A DNA stretch of 64,000 bases, taken from the NCBI GenBank assembly GCA_019218365.1, contig JAHUUJ010000002.1:62001-126000 (forward strand), written 5' to 3'. The DNA comes from Actinomycetaceae bacterium TAE3-ERU4 (GTDB lineage Bacteria; Actinomycetota; Actinomycetes; Actinomycetales; Actinomycetaceae). The position numbers and the translations under genes were made by a program. Position 1 is the stretch's first letter, and each line of letters begins with the position of its first letter. Of this stretch, positions 8,624-18,618 are shown one piece after another. The notes under the pieces are model-generated. The model made no database searches, had not been told where the DNA came from, and saw only the letters and a program-made list of their open reading frames with translations.

Positions 8624-8933
8624 TTTTCCACTTTCGTTAGGAGAGGGCGAAAACTTTTTCTTATTTTGTTCTCAAAGGCAACTATTCCATAAAACTTGTA
8701 AGAGAGGAGAGAGATGAAAAATATTTTTACATTGAGGTTAATTTGTTTAATTCATTACAAATTGTTTTATTTTCTAAAAATCTTTTATGGTCCCAGGTTT
8801 ACTTTTTTGGCAAAATGATGAGAAATGTCTTGCTCTTAAAACCTGTCTTACAGTTGTTAGGTTTACGTTTTGAGAAATATTTTCTTGAAAGTGTAGCTGG
8901 CATTTGGTTAGCGAGGCGGGGTACGATGTGCCC
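8624..8933. other. AT-rich intergenic region between pncA and the SGNH surface-protein gene
   Basis: About 310 bp with no supported gene. The divergent promoters of pncA and the downstream surface-protein gene must lie here. A short open frame at 8743-8937 has no ribosome site and no recognisable features. No strong repeats were seen. Confidence 0.5.
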
Positions 8934-11195
8934 ATGACAAGACGAATAAGAACCATTGTCTCCGTTCTCGTTGCCTTTGTTGTCGCTTCGGCGATGGTCG
9001 CCGGTAGCCTTGCTCTCGCTGGTGAGAAATACTTAAAGGTTGCCGTAATTGGTGACTCGTACTCCGCTGGAAATGGGGCAGGAAATTACTACGGTCCGAG
9101 CGACTCTTACCGGAGCACCCGTAATTGGGCTCATGTTTACAGCAATTGGTTGAATGACAACGGGGTGCGTACAACCCTCCATAACCACGCCTATAGTAAT
9201 GCGGTTTCGCAAGATGTCGTGGATAAGCAAATTGATAAAATCGAAGAAAATAGCAACGTAGTGATGCTGACTATTGGTGGTAACGATGTTAGCTTCGCGA
9301 AGATTGTTGCAAACTGCTTCCTGGTTGCATATCGATCTGAATCTTCGTGTAAGCGTTCGATTGAGAGTGCAGATAAATTATTGCCAACAGTGCGTGAACG
9401 TACTTTGAATCTTTTGGAAAAGGTTTCCAAACGATTGCCGCAAAACTCAAAGATAGTTTTGGTTGGATATCCCTTGCTGTCCACGGACAAGGTCTACACG
9501 ATTCCCGGTTGGTTTTTCAGCTCTGATTGGGATGCGGCCAAAGCTGTACGTAACCTTGGAATAAAAGCCTCGGATATGCAAAAAGACATGATTGATGAGT
9601 GGAACCAGAAGAATGCCATTAAGGCTACTTTTGTTCCTACCCGTGAACTTTTTGCGGGACATGAGCCCGATCCGGCAACCGATGCGCGTAATGATAAACG
9701 CTGGATTAATGAGTTCTTAGAAACTGAAGGTAAAGTCGGCGAAAATGGCATTACCACCTCTAAGGAAGTCGGTCTTACCCATGCCGCTATGTTCTACCAT
9801 CCGAACATTACCGGACACGAAAAAATCGGTGAAGAACTCGCGAAGGTCCTGGGGATTGTTGACGTAACCGAATCTTCGGAAACTGTTACTGGTCCTATCG
9901 ATGTTGTCTTTGTAATTGATGGTGGGCAGGACAATGACGCCAAGCAGGTAGCTGTTAAAGGATATGTAAACGAGGTGATTAAGAAGTTCCAGGATGGAGG
10001 AGCCCAAGTACGATACTCGCTACTTACTTCCGCCGAGGGTAATTACACTAAGATTGCTTTGACTGACTCCCTAAGTGCCGACAAACTCAAAGAAGATGTA
10101 GCTAAAGAAGTTTCCTCGTCAGTGGCGACAAACCTTACGCCAGCTAAAGGGTTGGCAGTAGGTTTAGAACAAGACTGGCGCAGCCCCGCTCGGAAACTTA
10201 TCTACTACATTGGAAACACAAGTACAGCTGCAGCAAATAGCAGCGATGCTCCCAATTGGGAAGAGTTGCTGCGGCGCACCTACGATAAGGGATCCGTAGA
10301 AGTTCATCTACTTAATACCGATTTAGAAAATGCCAGTGATGAAGGTCTAGCAAAGCTGGCACGTCATACGGCTGGAACTGTACAGTCCCTAGCGGAAAAG
10401 CCAGATTTACCTCCGGTTGCTATTGGTACTGTTGAGACTCCGAAGGTTGAGCCTTCTCCGGAAGCTCCGGTTGCTATTGGTACTGTTGAGGCACCGAAGG
10501 TTGAGCCTTCTCCGGAAGCTCCGGTTGCTATTGGTACTGTTGAGGCACCGAAGGTTGAGCCTTCTCCGGAAGCTCCGGTCGTCATTGGTACTGTTAATGA
10601 GGAAAACGGAAATCACGTAGTAGTTAAACCAGGAAAAACTCCTGAGGCATCTTCGCCCGAAGAGCTCACCCCCTACATTGTTTTGCTCTCTGAGCACTCT
10701 GCAATGGGAAAGCGTGAATTAACTGCTCACCGGAATGATGAGGTTACCGTTATGGTTGAAGGTTTTAAACCCGGAAAACCTGTTTCCTTTGAACTTCACT
10801 CAAAAGTGTTTCAGCTTGGAACCGTAACTGCTGATGCAAAGGGTGCTGCTACTCTAACCTTCCGTGTGCCGAAAGAAATCTCTTTTGGATTGCACAGTGT
10901 CCAAGCTGTGCAAGATGGTACTCGTGCAGGTGTCCCGCTGATTATTTCCAAGCGTGCTGAAAATCCAGCTAAAGAAACACCCAAGCCTGGATTAAAAGCA
11001 AATAGTGGAAACGAAAAATCAACTTCGAAGAATGTTGATACTAATCAGAAACCTGCTAAGAAAGTGCTCACATCTGACGGTGAAGAACTAGCTCGTACCG
11101 GAACTAACGATGTTCCTGCACTCCTGTTCATGTCCACGTTGTTGGCCTTTGTGGGAATAGTGATGGTTGCAGTTCGCAAACGAGCTCGTACCTAA
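8934..11195 (+). CDS. Wall-anchored SGNH hydrolase with vWA-like domain and LAxTG sorting signal
   Basis: 753 aa from the ATG at 8934, chosen because it begins an ordinary signal peptide; an upstream in-frame TTG (8904) is less likely. The SGNH/GDSL hydrolase domain follows directly, with block I GDSYSAGNG, a GGND block III and a HPNITGH segment holding the C-terminal His. Next is a vWA-like domain (about residues 325-485) whose metal site is DGGQD rather than DxSxS, so metal binding is doubtful. A Pro-rich stalk of 18-residue repeats, an Ig-like domain, and a C-terminal LARTG, hydrophobic helix and basic tail follow. LAxTG is the preferred signal of class E sortases. The likely role is a surface lipase or esterase and adhesin; the substrate is unknown. 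Confidence 0.85.
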   Translation: MTRRIRTIVSVLVAFVVASAMVAGSLALAGEKYLKVAVIGDSYSAGNGAGNYYGPSDSYRSTRNWAHVYSNWLNDNGVRTTLHNHAYSNAVSQDVVDKQIDKIEENSNVVMLTIGGNDVSFAKIVANCFLVAYRSESSCKRSIESADKLLPTVRERTLNLLEKVSKRLPQNSKIVLVGYPLLSTDKVYTIPGWFFSSDWDAAKAVRNLGIKASDMQKDMIDEWNQKNAIKATFVPTRELFAGHEPDPATDARNDKRWINEFLETEGKVGENGITTSKEVGLTHAAMFYHPNITGHEKIGEELAKVLGIVDVTESSETVTGPIDVVFVIDGGQDNDAKQVAVKGYVNEVIKKFQDGGAQVRYSLLTSAEGNYTKIALTDSLSADKLKEDVAKEVSSSVATNLTPAKGLAVGLEQDWRSPARKLIYYIGNTSTAAANSSDAPNWEELLRRTYDKGSVEVHLLNTDLENASDEGLAKLARHTAGTVQSLAEKPDLPPVAIGTVETPKVEPSPEAPVAIGTVEAPKVEPSPEAPVAIGTVEAPKVEPSPEAPVVIGTVNEENGNHVVVKPGKTPEASSPEELTPYIVLLSEHSAMGKRELTAHRNDEVTVMVEGFKPGKPVSFELHSKVFQLGTVTADAKGAATLTFRVPKEISFGLHSVQAVQDGTRAGVPLIISKRAENPAKETPKPGLKANSGNEKSTSKNVDTNQKPAKKVLTSDGEELARTGTNDVPALLFMSTLLAFVGIVMVAVRKRART
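10413..10595 (+). repeat. 54-bp tandem repeat encoding the Pro-rich stalk
   Basis: Three full 54-bp units (starts 10413, 10467, 10521) and a partial fourth (10575) encode 18-residue repeats of the type PVAIGTVEAPKVEPSPEA. The copies are nearly identical at DNA level, so they are recent or homogenised. Copy number can change without altering the frame, which would vary stalk length at the cell surface. Confidence 0.9.
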
Positions 11196-11213
11196 TCAAG
11201 TAATCAATCCAGA

Positions 11214-11248
11214 CAGTGGCGGAACCCAAGCTGAGGGTTCCGCCACTG
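11214..11248 (+). terminator. Terminator after the surface-protein gene
   Basis: A 14-bp GC-rich stem (11214-11227 / 11235-11248) with a 7-nt loop is followed by CGCTTTTAT, starting 18 bp after the stop codon. Confidence 0.85.
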
Positions 11249-11599
11249 CGCTTTTATAGAGATGCTTTATCTACTATCCAAAGCTCTTTTTTTGAGGGGG
11301 CAAAGAAAAACGCCTGTGTGTTTGTGGGCCGGTAAAGATTCAGGTTAGCAAAATTGCTGTATTTGCTACCCTTGCTATTTCAAAAAATAGCTAATGGTAT
11401 CGTTTTGTTTTTTTGAAATATTTATAAATTAATTCATAACGATTTAATACCAATCTTAAATATTGTCAGGATTTACCGCCTTGAATCTTTCTAATCGACA
11501 ATCTGAAATATACAATAGCGAATGAATGTACAACTTTTTCGGGAGTTGTAATTTGAATTTCGTTTTCATTTTTAACTGAGAAAGACTGAGGAATTTCTG
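11249..11599. other. AT-rich intergenic region
   Basis: About 350 bp with no supported gene on either strand. The only structure noticed is a small hairpin, GCTATTT (11374-11380) pairing with AAATAGC (11385-11391). The promoter of the following lipoprotein gene presumably lies near the 3' end. Confidence 0.4.
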
Positions 11600-11881
11600 A
11601 TGAAGCGTTCACCTCTAGCGGCACTTATGGTAGCGGTAATTGCATGTTCTGGCTTGGCTGGTTGCGGAAGCAGCAACGCTGGAAGTAAAACCACCTGTGG
11701 GGATTTCGTAAAGATGTCTGCAAAAGAGCAGAAAGAAGTTATGCGTTCCTACTTGGAGGAAAAGGGGGAAAGCAACCCAAGCAACGGTAAGGTTGCTTTG
11801 GTTCGCTTGTCTGCAAAGGCTTTTTGCGCGACTGCGGGTAGCGACAGCTCAACCATTGGTGAAATTGATGGGAACAAGTAG
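11600..11881 (+). CDS. Small secreted lipoprotein, HdeA-like Cys spacing
   Basis: 93 aa. A basic N-terminus, hydrophobic core and LAGC lipobox (Cys at residue 22) mark it as an exported lipoprotein. The mature domain has two further Cys about 43 residues apart, in TTCGDF and AFCAT, able to form a disulphide. That pattern and size resemble HdeA-like acid-stress proteins, but the similarity is weak and I would not assign a chaperone role. It stands alone with no clear operon partner except the small membrane protein downstream. Confidence 0.7.
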   Translation: MKRSPLAALMVAVIACSGLAGCGSSNAGSKTTCGDFVKMSAKEQKEVMRSYLEEKGESNPSNGKVALVRLSAKAFCATAGSDSSTIGEIDGNK

Positions 11882-11952
11882 AAGATAATTTCACTTCTAC
11901 CATTATCCAAGTGATGATTAAAAATTGTCACTCTAAATTAGATTGAACTGAT

Positions 11953-12285
11953 ATGGAATATGTAATTGGATTTTTAATCATAGCTCTGCTCGGTGCTGTG
12001 ATTTTAGTATTCATAGGTTTTATCGAAGATGCAATTGAATACATCGGTATGGGGGCTATCTGGTTACTTTTAACCATTGTTGGACTTGTTTACCCCAAGA
12101 TTCGCAAGAGCAAAGATTTTCCTGGGTGGAAACCTAAAACGGAGTCCGCAAAAGATGAAAGTGCGGAAAGTGCTTCTCTTTCAGCTATTTCAGAAGAAAT
12201 AGCACAGCCTGAACAGATTGCTGTCAGTGAAGCAGCAGTTGCTCAAACAGTGGATAAAACTGAAAACACTACTTCCTTGCAGTGA
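11953..12285 (+). CDS. Hypothetical small membrane protein with acidic tail
   Basis: 110 aa. Two hydrophobic segments (residues about 2-24 and 30-50) are followed by a short basic stretch and then an acidic, Ser/Ala-rich tail of low complexity (about residues 63-110). The start lacks a strong ribosome site. It lies 71 bp after the lipoprotein gene on the same strand, and an inverted repeat downstream could end a shared transcript. I do not recognise a family. Confidence 0.55.
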   Translation: MEYVIGFLIIALLGAVILVFIGFIEDAIEYIGMGAIWLLLTIVGLVYPKIRKSKDFPGWKPKTESAKDESAESASLSAISEEIAQPEQIAVSEAAVAQTVDKTENTTSLQ

Positions 12286-12422
12286 AGAATAACTTACAGT
12301 CATTGTCGTAATTTAAAAGATGATTGTTTATACATGAGTGGTAAATAAGACCAGCATGAAGAAAGAAGTTGTCATCGGGAAAATCTAGTTAGCCTGACTG
12401 TCTCAGGTTAAAAATAACACGC

Positions 12423-12462
12423 TAAGTGGGGCCATTATTTATATAAATAATGGCCCCACTTA
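12423..12462. terminator. 40-bp perfect palindrome, terminator-like
   Basis: Arms of 20 bp (12423-12442 / 12443-12462) are exact inverted repeats with no spacer, with a GC core near the base and an AT centre. It is most likely the end of the small-membrane-protein transcript, although it lies about 140 bp from that stop codon. Confidence 0.65.
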
Positions 12463-12664
12463 ACAAATATTAAGATCCGGAAATAATTACCTTTTAAGTT
12501 TACTTATTGTTGTCTTAGGAAAAAATATATATTTTTACGGGTAAATATTTTGTTTAGAAAAACAGGATATTTAGGCTTTAAGACTCTCTGAAGAAGTCCA
12601 ATTTAAGACTTTACGAAACACTCTGTAAATACGTGCAGTAGCAGTTTCGTGAAGAAATAAAAAA

Positions 12665-12691
12665 TCCCGCCATTTCCTTAGAATGACGGGA
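12665..12691 (-). terminator. tRNA-Gly terminator
   Basis: A 10-bp stem (12665-12674 / 12682-12691, one G-U pair) with a 7-nt loop. On the minus strand it is followed by a run of T, just downstream of tRNA-Gly. Confidence 0.75.
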
Positions 12692-12695
12692 AAAC

Positions 12696-12769
12696 TGGAG
12701 CGGACGACGGGAATCGAACCCGCGACAGCAGCTTGGGAAGCTGCAGTTTTACCATTAAACTACGTCCGC
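12696..12769 (-). tRNA. tRNA-Gly (anticodon CCC)
   Basis: A full cloverleaf on the minus strand: acceptor GCGGACG with CGTCCGC, a D arm, anticodon stem GCAGC/GCTGC with loop TTCCCAA, and a T arm with GGTTCGATT. The 3' CCA is encoded. Confidence 0.93.
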
Positions 12770-12877
12770 ACGACGAATTAACGTACCTAACGATGATAGG
12801 GGAAAAGGACAAAAAGTTCTACATGACTGGGCTAAGTAAGTGGTGAATGGCGTAACAGAAAATAGAGCACATCTTCT

Positions 12878-13243
12878 CTAAAGGGGAAGTAGATGGGATA
12901 GGTCAGTTCTTTCTCCAGAAGCATTTACGAGGCCGGTTGAAATTGCTTCTTCCCACGTTAAAAGTCCGGTTGCTAAGCGCAACCAAGTTTCCACGCTTGT
13001 TTCTACCACCGCGGGAGGTGTTCCTCGTCGATGGGTAGTACCACCCAGAATCTGAATTGCCCCAGCCGGAGGAACTCTTACTTCCACCGCCCGTCCAGGA
13101 GCTCGTTCATTCAGTTCCTCCAAAGCGTAGCGCGCCGCCGTGAAAGACAGCTTTCTATCTAGAGATTCACCTTTGTCTAAACTGTACGCACAACTCTCAA
13201 GAGCCTGCTTTCCATGTTCAATCACAATTTTCCGGCGTGCCAA
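12878..13243 (-). CDS. SCP-like (sterol carrier superfamily) protein
   Basis: 121 aa from a TTG at 13243, which has a GGGAGGG ribosome site 5 nt upstream. The longer frame starting at 13282 would begin inside the gdhA terminator, so it is rejected. The ARYALEELNERAPG segment, the VEVRVPPAGAIQ strand, the RGTPPAVVET segment and the TWLRLATG motif match the actinobacterial SCP-orthologue family, often found near purF. The ligand is unknown, and bacteria of this group make no sterols, so the name describes the fold only. Confidence 0.75.
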   Translation of the reverse strand: MARRKIVIEHGKQALESCAYSLDKGESLDRKLSFTAARYALEELNERAPGRAVEVRVPPAGAIQILGGTTHRRGTPPAVVETSVETWLRLATGLLTWEEAISTGLVNASGERTDLSHLLPL

Positions 13244-13261
13244 AATGCCCTCCCAAAGAAA

Positions 13262-13296
13262 AACCGGGGTACCCCGTATCAAGAAGCACCCCGGTT
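13262..13296 (-). terminator. gdhA terminator
   Basis: AACCGGGGT (13262-13270) pairs with ACCCCGGTT (13288-13296). On the minus strand it starts 8 bp after the gdhA stop codon and is followed by a T-rich stretch (TTTTTCTTT). It separates gdhA from the SCP-like gene. Confidence 0.75.
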
Positions 13297-13304
13297 AGTG
13301 AAAA

Positions 13305-14684
<1,380 letters not shown>

Positions 14685-14700
14685 CTACATTCGGGTAAAA

Positions 14701-14738
14701 AAGATGGCCCCGAAGAAATAAATCCACGGAGCCATCTT
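14701..14738 (-). terminator. ptsI terminator
   Basis: A 12-bp stem (14701-14712 / 14727-14738, one G-U pair) is followed on the minus strand by TTTTTT, 32 bp after the ptsI stop codon. Confidence 0.85.
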
Positions 14739-14769
14739 ACTCCTCCCTACAGGAGAGGAGTAAGGAAAA

Positions 14770-16488
14770 TTAGGAAATTTCCAAAATTGCCTTAGCGGTC
14801 TTGTGTGCCTGCTCATCATCAAATGCGGAAACAACTGCACGTGCAGCAGCCTGGCACTGTTCCAAAGTAACTTCAGCCAAAGCCGCACCTACCGCACTAA
14901 TCGCGCCCGCGGCCATGGAAAGGCTGGTCATACCCATACCTACCAAAACACATGCCATGAGCGGGTCAGCGGCAGCCTCACCACAAACACCAACGGGCTT
15001 CCCCTTACGTACACCGGCTTCGGCAACGCGTGCCATTAGGTTCAATACCGCCGGCTGCCACGGAGTAGTGAAATCAGCCAACTTAGCGGAAAGGCGGTCA
15101 GCGGCCATCACGTACTGGGTGAGGTCATTAGTACCAATAGAAACAAAGTCAACCTCGTCGAGGAACTGGTCAATCAAAAGAGCGGTTGAAGGAACTTCAA
15201 CCATAATTCCGGCTTTCAAACCACGCTCACGAATTGCCTTGGCAACCTCGCGGGCTTCAGGAAGAGTGGAAATCATCGGGCACATCACCCACGGTTCCAC
15301 ATCCATGTGTTCGGTAGCCTGTTTAATTGCCTCAAGCTGGTTTCCGAGCAATCCACTGTTAATCCGCTGGGTACGGATACCACGAACACCCAAGGATGGG
15401 TTCGGCTCATCTGCCAAAGTAGCGAAAGGAACTGGCTTGTCGGAACCGGAGTCCAAGGTACGCACGACTACTTTATGACCCTTAAAGGCTTCAAAAACGC
15501 CGCGATACTGGTTCGCCTGGGATTCAATCGACGGCTCGGTGGGCGTACCCAAGAAGCAAAGCTCTGTACGGAACAAACCGACACCCTGCGCTTCGGTCTT
15601 AGCGGCACGAGCAGAAGCAGCGGCATCCTGCACGTTAGCTAAAAGCTGCACATCGTGTCCATCTTTGGTCTTGGCCGGACCAGACCAAGCGGCAATCTTC
15701 TCGCGGCGCTCAAGATCAGCGGCAACCTGTGCCTTGGCGAGTTCCTCGTCAACTCCCAAACGTAAAGTACCTTCGCCACCGTCAAGGAGAACCATGTCTC
15801 CTTCTTCCAGCATGTTCATTTTGCCTACGGCTACAACGCAGGGAATTCCCAACTGACGAGCAATAATCGCGGTGTGAGAAGTTGGCCCACCAAGTTCTGT
15901 AGCAAGAGCAACAAACAATTCAGGGTTGAGGCCCGCAGTGTCCACCGGAGCCAGGTCGTCGGCCAACAGAACAACCGGGGAGGTGGGTGAAGGCAGACCC
16001 GGTTCAGGACGGCCTTCCAAACGTGCGGCAACACGGTCACGAATGTCACGCAAATCGGTTACCCGCTCTGCCATTAGACCTCCGGCCTTAAGGAATAGAG
16101 CAACGAACTCTTCGGTAGCTTTGGCCGCCGCATTTACCGGGCGGATACCAGACTTAATGTGGCGAACTACGGACTTGCGCCAAGCCTTGTCACGGGCCAA
16201 ACCAGCGGTCATCTTCAGAACTTCCGCAGCGTCACCTTCGGACTTTGCCGCGCGTTCTTCCAAACCGGAAACCACCGCATCAGACGCAGCCTTGAACTCT
16301 TCAATTGCGTCTTCTATTTCAGCAGCCGGAAGTTCCAAACCGGTCAGGCTAGGCGGTTCGGGACGGCGAACCCAAGCAACTGGGGCGTAAGCCAACCCGG
16401 AAACAACACCTGTTCCCTCAACGATTAACTTTTTCGTACCATTTTCCGAAGAATTGGCGGATGGAACGGCGGTGTTCTGCTCAGACAA
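14770..16488 (-). CDS. ptsI: Phosphotransferase system enzyme I
   Basis: 572 aa from a TTG at 16488, preceded by TAAGGAG 7 nt upstream; the open frame extends to 16572 without a better start. The order is an N-terminal HPr-binding region, the phospho-His motif GGPTSHTAI, and the PEP-binding TIM barrel with FRTELCFLG and GTNDLTQY motifs. It moves phosphate from PEP to HPr. ptsH is divergent, about 200 bp away, so both are probably driven from the shared gap. Confidence 0.95.
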   Translation of the reverse strand: MSEQNTAVPSANSSENGTKKLIVEGTGVVSGLAYAPVAWVRRPEPPSLTGLELPAAEIEDAIEEFKAASDAVVSGLEERAAKSEGDAAEVLKMTAGLARDKAWRKSVVRHIKSGIRPVNAAAKATEEFVALFLKAGGLMAERVTDLRDIRDRVAARLEGRPEPGLPSPTSPVVLLADDLAPVDTAGLNPELFVALATELGGPTSHTAIIARQLGIPCVVAVGKMNMLEEGDMVLLDGGEGTLRLGVDEELAKAQVAADLERREKIAAWSGPAKTKDGHDVQLLANVQDAAASARAAKTEAQGVGLFRTELCFLGTPTEPSIESQANQYRGVFEAFKGHKVVVRTLDSGSDKPVPFATLADEPNPSLGVRGIRTQRINSGLLGNQLEAIKQATEHMDVEPWVMCPMISTLPEAREVAKAIRERGLKAGIMVEVPSTALLIDQFLDEVDFVSIGTNDLTQYVMAADRLSAKLADFTTPWQPAVLNLMARVAEAGVRKGKPVGVCGEAAADPLMACVLVGMGMTSLSMAAGAISAVGAALAEVTLEQCQAAARAVVSAFDDEQAHKTAKAILEIS

Positions 16489-16689
16489 AATAGGCTCCTT
16501 AGGAGGGTTCTTCATAACATTCTTTATTTTACGTGTAAAGCGGGTAAAATGTAAGTTAACAACAGAATTCATGCACGGTCTAATAAATTTGTGTTTGAAT
16601 ATGGTTGCTGACAGCGTAGTAAGTTACTATTTTCTGTCTGAATAAATTAAGAGCAATTACCAAGCTCGTAACTTTTAAGGAGACTAACA

Positions 16690-16944
16690 ATGGCATCCAA
16701 GACTGTAACCGTCGGTTCTAAGGTCGGATTGCACGCACGTCCTGCCGCTCTCGTAGCCGAAGCTGCTGGAGAATTTGACGATGACATCACCCTGACCCTA
16801 AATGGTGAGGAAGTAGATGCCGATTCGGCAATGATGGTCATGACCCTCGGCGCCTCCTTCGGTGATGAAGTTACCGTTACCTCCGACAACGAGGAAGCAG
16901 TTGAGAAGCTGGCAGAAATGATAGCCTCAGACCTCGACGCCTAA
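16690..16944 (+). CDS. ptsH: Phosphocarrier protein HPr
   Basis: 84 aa. The active-site motif GLHARPAA places the phosphorylated His at residue 15. A Ser at residue 46 lies in the ADSAMMVMTLG segment, the position of the regulatory serine in Firmicutes HPr, but no HPr kinase gene is visible here. HPr relays phosphate from enzyme I to sugar-specific EII complexes, none of which are in this window. It has a GGAG ribosome site. Confidence 0.96.
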   Translation: MASKTVTVGSKVGLHARPAALVAEAAGEFDDDITLTLNGEEVDADSAMMVMTLGASFGDEVTVTSDNEEAVEKLAEMIASDLDA

Positions 16945-16959
16945 TTTATAAAAATTATA

Positions 16960-16995
16960 GTTTGCGCCCCGACTCAATTGAGTCGGGGTGCAAAC
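16960..16995 (+). terminator. ptsH terminator
   Basis: A 16-bp stem (16960-16975 / 16980-16995) with an AATT loop is followed by GTTTTTGG, 15 bp after the ptsH stop. Confidence 0.9.
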
Positions 16996-17068
16996 GTTTT
17001 TGGAACTATTTTTCACTTTGTGGTGTTTTCAATTTTTAAGGTTCTTAATTTTATGAAAAGATATCCCC

Positions 17069-18607
17069 GTGCTTCGACCTGACGGCCAATTAACGCATGA
17101 GATAGACCCGCAGGATAAGGGACCTCAGGATTCCTGCGGTGTATTTGGTATATGGGCACCGCAACAGGATGTCTCCCGCCTAACCTACTTTGGGCTGTAC
17201 GCGCTACAGCACCGAGGCCAACAATCGGCGGGAATCGCTACCTCGGACGGTACCAGCATTATGGTCTACAAAGATATGGGACTGGTCTCTCAAGTCTTTG
17301 ATGACCGCGCTTTACAATCTCTGCAAGGTCAACAGGCGCTAGGGCATGTCCGCTACGCCACTACCGGTGCTTCGGTATGGCAAAATGCCCAACCTACGCT
17401 CGGTCCCAGTCCTTGGGGAACCATTGCCCTTGCTCACAACGGAAACCTTGTTAATACCGCGGAACTATCAGCGCTATTGGCGGGGAAACCAAACTTAGGT
17501 GGAGAGTTTTGGAAAGGCGCAACCACCGACACCTCGGTCATTACAGCCCTGTTGGGAACGCGTAAGGACCTTACCGAGGAAGAACTGAGAGAATACCGCT
17601 TCGCTCCAGATGCGGCAGATCCGAAAGTTGCGCAGGTACTTACCGAAATTACCGAACAAGTTTCGCAAACTGCCATACCGCCCCTACTAGAGCCGGCACT
17701 TAGAGTGCTACCGCTACTAAGAGGGGCGTTTTCTTTAGTCTTTATGGATGAAGAAAACCTTTATGCCGCACGTGATACCCAAGGGTTGCGACCGCTGGTG
17801 TTGGGACGAACTGAAGGCGGATGGGCAGTAGCTTCAGAAACAGCGGCCCTTGACATTATTGCGGCAGAGTTTGTGCGAGAGATTGAACCCGGGGAGCTAA
17901 TTGTTATTAACTCCGAAGGTATTTCCTCCTACAAATGGGGAAAACCGCGTCTGGCCGGATGCGTTTTTGAATATGTTTACCTCGCCCGTCCAGATACTAA
18001 AATACGCGGAGAATCAGTTATTTCTTCCCGAATGGAAATGGGTGCTACTCTCGCTCGTGAGCATCCGGTAGAAGCTGATTTAGTGATGCCTACTCCCGAA
18101 TCTGGAACGCCGGCAGCCATCGGTTACGCCCAAGAATCGGGTATTCCTTTCGGGCACGGGGTAGTGAAAAATTCCTATGTGGGAAGAACCTTCATTCAAC
18201 CCACGCAAACAATCCGTCAATTGGGTATCCGTCTTAAGCTAAACCCCTTACGAGAAGTGATTTCAGGTAAGCGACTAGTGGTAATTGACGACTCGATTGT
18301 GCGCGGTAACACCCAGGCAGCTCTCGTAAAGATGTTGCGTGAAGCCGGAGCGAAAGAAGTTCACGTGCGAATTTCCTCACCACCTGTTTTGTGGCCCTGC
18401 TTCTTCGGAATTGACTTCGCAACGCGTAGCGAGCTAATCGCCGCCCAGATGGACATACCGGCAGTTTGTGAGCGTATCGGCGCTGACACCCTCGGCTACC
18501 TGTCAGTTGACGGGATGGTAAAAGCCACAAATCAAGCTGCGGGCGAGCTATGTCTTGCCTGCTTTACCGGAAAATATCCGCTTTCCCCGCCAACTGGCGC
18601 TCTCTAA
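17069..18607 (+). CDS. purF: Amidophosphoribosyltransferase
   Basis: 512 aa. A short propeptide precedes the N-terminal nucleophile Cys (C23 in DSCGVFG), then the glutaminase domain with the LQHRGQQSAGI and LAHNGNLVN segments. The C-terminal phosphoribosyltransferase domain has the PRPP loop VVIDDSIVRGNT. C-terminal Cys residues (CFFGIDF, LCLACFTG) match the iron-sulphur type PurF. It catalyses the first committed step of purine synthesis. The start is a GTG with a weak ribosome site; the nearest upstream ATG is out of frame and stops quickly. purM follows after 11 bp. Confidence 0.95.
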   Translation: MLRPDGQLTHEIDPQDKGPQDSCGVFGIWAPQQDVSRLTYFGLYALQHRGQQSAGIATSDGTSIMVYKDMGLVSQVFDDRALQSLQGQQALGHVRYATTGASVWQNAQPTLGPSPWGTIALAHNGNLVNTAELSALLAGKPNLGGEFWKGATTDTSVITALLGTRKDLTEEELREYRFAPDAADPKVAQVLTEITEQVSQTAIPPLLEPALRVLPLLRGAFSLVFMDEENLYAARDTQGLRPLVLGRTEGGWAVASETAALDIIAAEFVREIEPGELIVINSEGISSYKWGKPRLAGCVFEYVYLARPDTKIRGESVISSRMEMGATLAREHPVEADLVMPTPESGTPAAIGYAQESGIPFGHGVVKNSYVGRTFIQPTQTIRQLGIRLKLNPLREVISGKRLVVIDDSIVRGNTQAALVKMLREAGAKEVHVRISSPPVLWPCFFGIDFATRSELIAAQMDIPAVCERIGADTLGYLSVDGMVKATNQAAGELCLACFTGKYPLSPPTGAL

Positions 18608-18618
18608 AGGAGATACAC

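Larger units (their letters stand above)
12286..12695. other. Intergenic region containing two terminators, no gene
   Basis: About 400 AT-rich bases. It holds the palindromic terminator at 12423-12462 and the tRNA-Gly terminator at 12665-12691. Nothing else could be supported. Confidence 0.5.

Noticed and set aside
8743-8937. 64-residue plus-strand frame before the surface-protein gene
   Set aside because: No ribosome site and no conserved feature; overlaps the chosen start of the next gene.
10364-10697. Antisense frames over the 54-bp repeats
   Set aside because: Repeat-derived shadows of the surface-protein gene.
13244-13282. Longer start for the SCP-like gene
   Set aside because: It would place the start codon inside the gdhA terminator stem; the TTG at 13243 has a better ribosome site.
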